A stretch of DNA of 64,000 nucleotides from CAZEYT01 sp964516295 (lineage in GTDB: Bacteria; Verrucomicrobiota; Verrucomicrobiia; Chthoniobacterales; Terrimicrobiaceae): NCBI GenBank assembly GCA_964516295.1, contig CAZEYT010000004.1:4263-68262 (forward strand), written 5' to 3'. The first letter of the stretch is position 1, and the number at the start of each line of letters is the position of its first letter. The notes beneath the pieces are model-generated. The model did no database searches, had not been told where the DNA came from, and was given only the letters and a program-made list of their open reading frames with translations. Below are positions 62,931-64,000 of the stretch, piece by piece. The position numbers and the translations under genes are program-made.

Positions 62931-63770
62931 TCAGTGCGTCGACTGCTTACGAGAAGCGAGTGAAATCATTTCACCTGCTGACGGGAACCCAGGCCTCGCT
63001 GTCCCGCTGCGAATGGCGAGATTCGGGGTGATTTTCACGCTGACTTGCGAGTGGGTATGGCCGCACAGCACGAGAATCTCCTGCCGGGGGAACTGCTGCG
63101 CCATGCGCAGGAGCATGTTTCCCACGGCGGTGTTGCAAAAAAATGGCTGCCTTAGCCAGTCACACGGTTTTCCACGATACTTCGCGGCCTGCAGTGCGGG
63201 CGGGAAATGGGTGGCGATGATGATGCGGTTGAAGCAGGTCAAAGCGTAGGGCAGGCAGTTGCGCAGCTTTTCTGCTGATTGCAATCCCAAGGCACGCAGA
63301 AGCTGAAAAGCCTGGCTGCGGCTCAATCCCTTGAAGTCCTCGATGGCGGAAAAGTCCGGATTTTGAGCAAGGGATTTGTCTCCCCAGCCCGTGCGACCAT
63401 CCGACCACCCTCGATGGCCGATGAGGGCTGTGTCGCGGCCGAGGTCAATGACTTGGGTGCCGTCGAGGTGGATCAGATTCGAGTGGGCCGCACAAACCCC
63501 TGCCGCCATGCTCTCCACCCTTGCGAATGATGATCCGTAGAAATCGTGATTTCCCAATGTGAAGAACACACGTCTCTTGCCCGCCGCCTGCGCAATTTCA
63601 CGCAGATGCAAGGGGAGCAACTGGGCGTTCGAAATGTCGCCCGTGATGACCAATGCGTCGGCTGGATCGGTCGCAAGCCGCTCGTAAAACTTCCGCCGTG
63701 TCCGGGCGGTGGCGGAGTCGAGGTGGAGGTCGGTAAGCCAGGCGAGTGAATTTGCGAGAGTTATCATCAA
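62931..63770 (-). CDS. Metallophosphoesterase
   Basis: 279 residues, no signal peptide. The calcineurin-type site is complete: DLHLD, GDISN, GNHDFYG, ATHFPP and CGHTHSQ. It probably acts on nucleotides or other phosphodiesters in the cytoplasm. It lies upstream of the sigma-factor gene on the same strand, with 78 bp between. Confidence 0.8.
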   Translation of the reverse strand: MMITLANSLAWLTDLHLDSATARTRRKFYERLATDPADALVITGDISNAQLLPLHLREIAQAAGKRRVFFTLGNHDFYGSSFARVESMAAGVCAAHSNLIHLDGTQVIDLGRDTALIGHRGWSDGRTGWGDKSLAQNPDFSAIEDFKGLSRSQAFQLLRALGLQSAEKLRNCLPYALTCFNRIIIATHFPPALQAAKYRGKPCDWLRQPFFCNTAVGNMLLRMAQQFPRQEILVLCGHTHSQVSVKITPNLAIRSGTARPGFPSAGEMISLASRKQSTH

Positions 63771-63859
63771 GACTAGAACGCGACCACCTCACCTCAAGTT
63801 AACCAATATTTTTAAAGACAGGGCTTCATCGTGGCCGGACTCCCGGCGTTCAGAGGGTA

Positions 63860-64000
63860 ATGAGAAGTACGAACACCATCAGTTTCCCAAAACCCGGCCA
63901 GCGGGTTCGCGTGATCAAGCAATCAGCATGCCCTGACCCGGCGAATCATCCAGCTTCATGGAATGACTGGGTTCCGGGAGCCTGTAACAACCAAGGCAGC
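63860..64000 (+). CDS. Start of an unknown gene, cut by the window end
   Basis: From ATG 63860, with AGAGGG 2-7 bp upstream, 47 codons stay open to the last base (FPKPGQRVRVIKQSACPDPA and on). The composition looks coding, but no family can be named. It is divergent from the phosphoesterase. Confidence 0.35.
   Translation, partial: MRSTNTISFPKPGQRVRVIKQSACPDPANHPASWNDWVPGACNNQGS

Overview
The window is GC-rich bacterial DNA, most likely from a verrucomicrobial (PVC-group) genome. This is inferred from content, not from a marker gene. The evidence is a metal ABC permease fused to a DtxR-type repressor domain (the arrangement known as YtgCR in Chlamydia), an exosortase together with a PEP-CTERM protein, a DUF5069 protein, a PUR-alpha-like protein, a GspG-type pseudopilin and many secreted TPR, OmpA or FHA proteins.

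Layout. 1-8360: metal ABC operon (ATPase end, permease-DtxR fusion, second permease), LpxH-like phosphoesterase, NusG/RfaH paralogue, exosortase, Fe-S photolyase-like protein and a SulP transporter broken by an internal deletion. 8361-22446: CPBP protease with a probable frameshift, tRNA-Cys abutting an IS3 remnant, a YkvA-like/OmpA-lipoprotein/FHA-ABC operon, a coiled-coil TPR protein, pyrE, a MATE exporter, a DsbD-like reductase, a peroxiredoxin-like protein and a strong terminator. 22611-32186: defence island on the minus strand: HsdR, Abi_2 (HEPN) protein, single-chain HsdM-HsdS, HipA-like kinase, HipA-N1-like/HIRAN protein, a stray duplicated hsdS 3' end, a protein of unknown function and a PIN nuclease. 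A serine-recombinase relic lies just beyond the HsdR end. 32243-37620: RNA-methylase-like protein, RluA pseudouridine synthase, PEP-CTERM protein, a MITE with long inverted repeats, and a lipoprotein. 37939-44265: second defence cluster: nuclease-ATPase (DUF2075 type), HIT protein, HNH enzyme of the phosphorothioate-reading type, and a decayed type I R-M locus (HsdM tail, HsdS head) with an AbiEi/AbiEii module between its pieces. AbiEii is frameshifted. 44397-60970: katG, DUF4034-like protein, symporter/binding-protein fusion, AraC regulator with a divergent GH4 glycosidase, HerA-like ATPase plus ABC ATPase, phosphoesterase, RNase R, pseudopilin and tRNA-Gly. 60971-64000: apparent accessory segment next to tRNA-Gly with a sigma factor, two unknown proteins, a phosphoesterase and the start of another gene.

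The most interesting pattern is that both type I restriction loci carry abortive-infection or toxin-like modules wedged among the hsd genes: Abi_2 and a split HipA-like/HIRAN pair in the intact locus, and AbiEi/AbiEii in the decayed one. A duplicated hsdS 3' end flanks the HipA/HIRAN pair, which suggests insertion as cargo. Several genes (SulP, CPBP protease, AbiEii) are broken by frameshifts. Real decay and assembly errors cannot be told apart from this sequence alone. All family names come from motif reading by eye; no database search was run.
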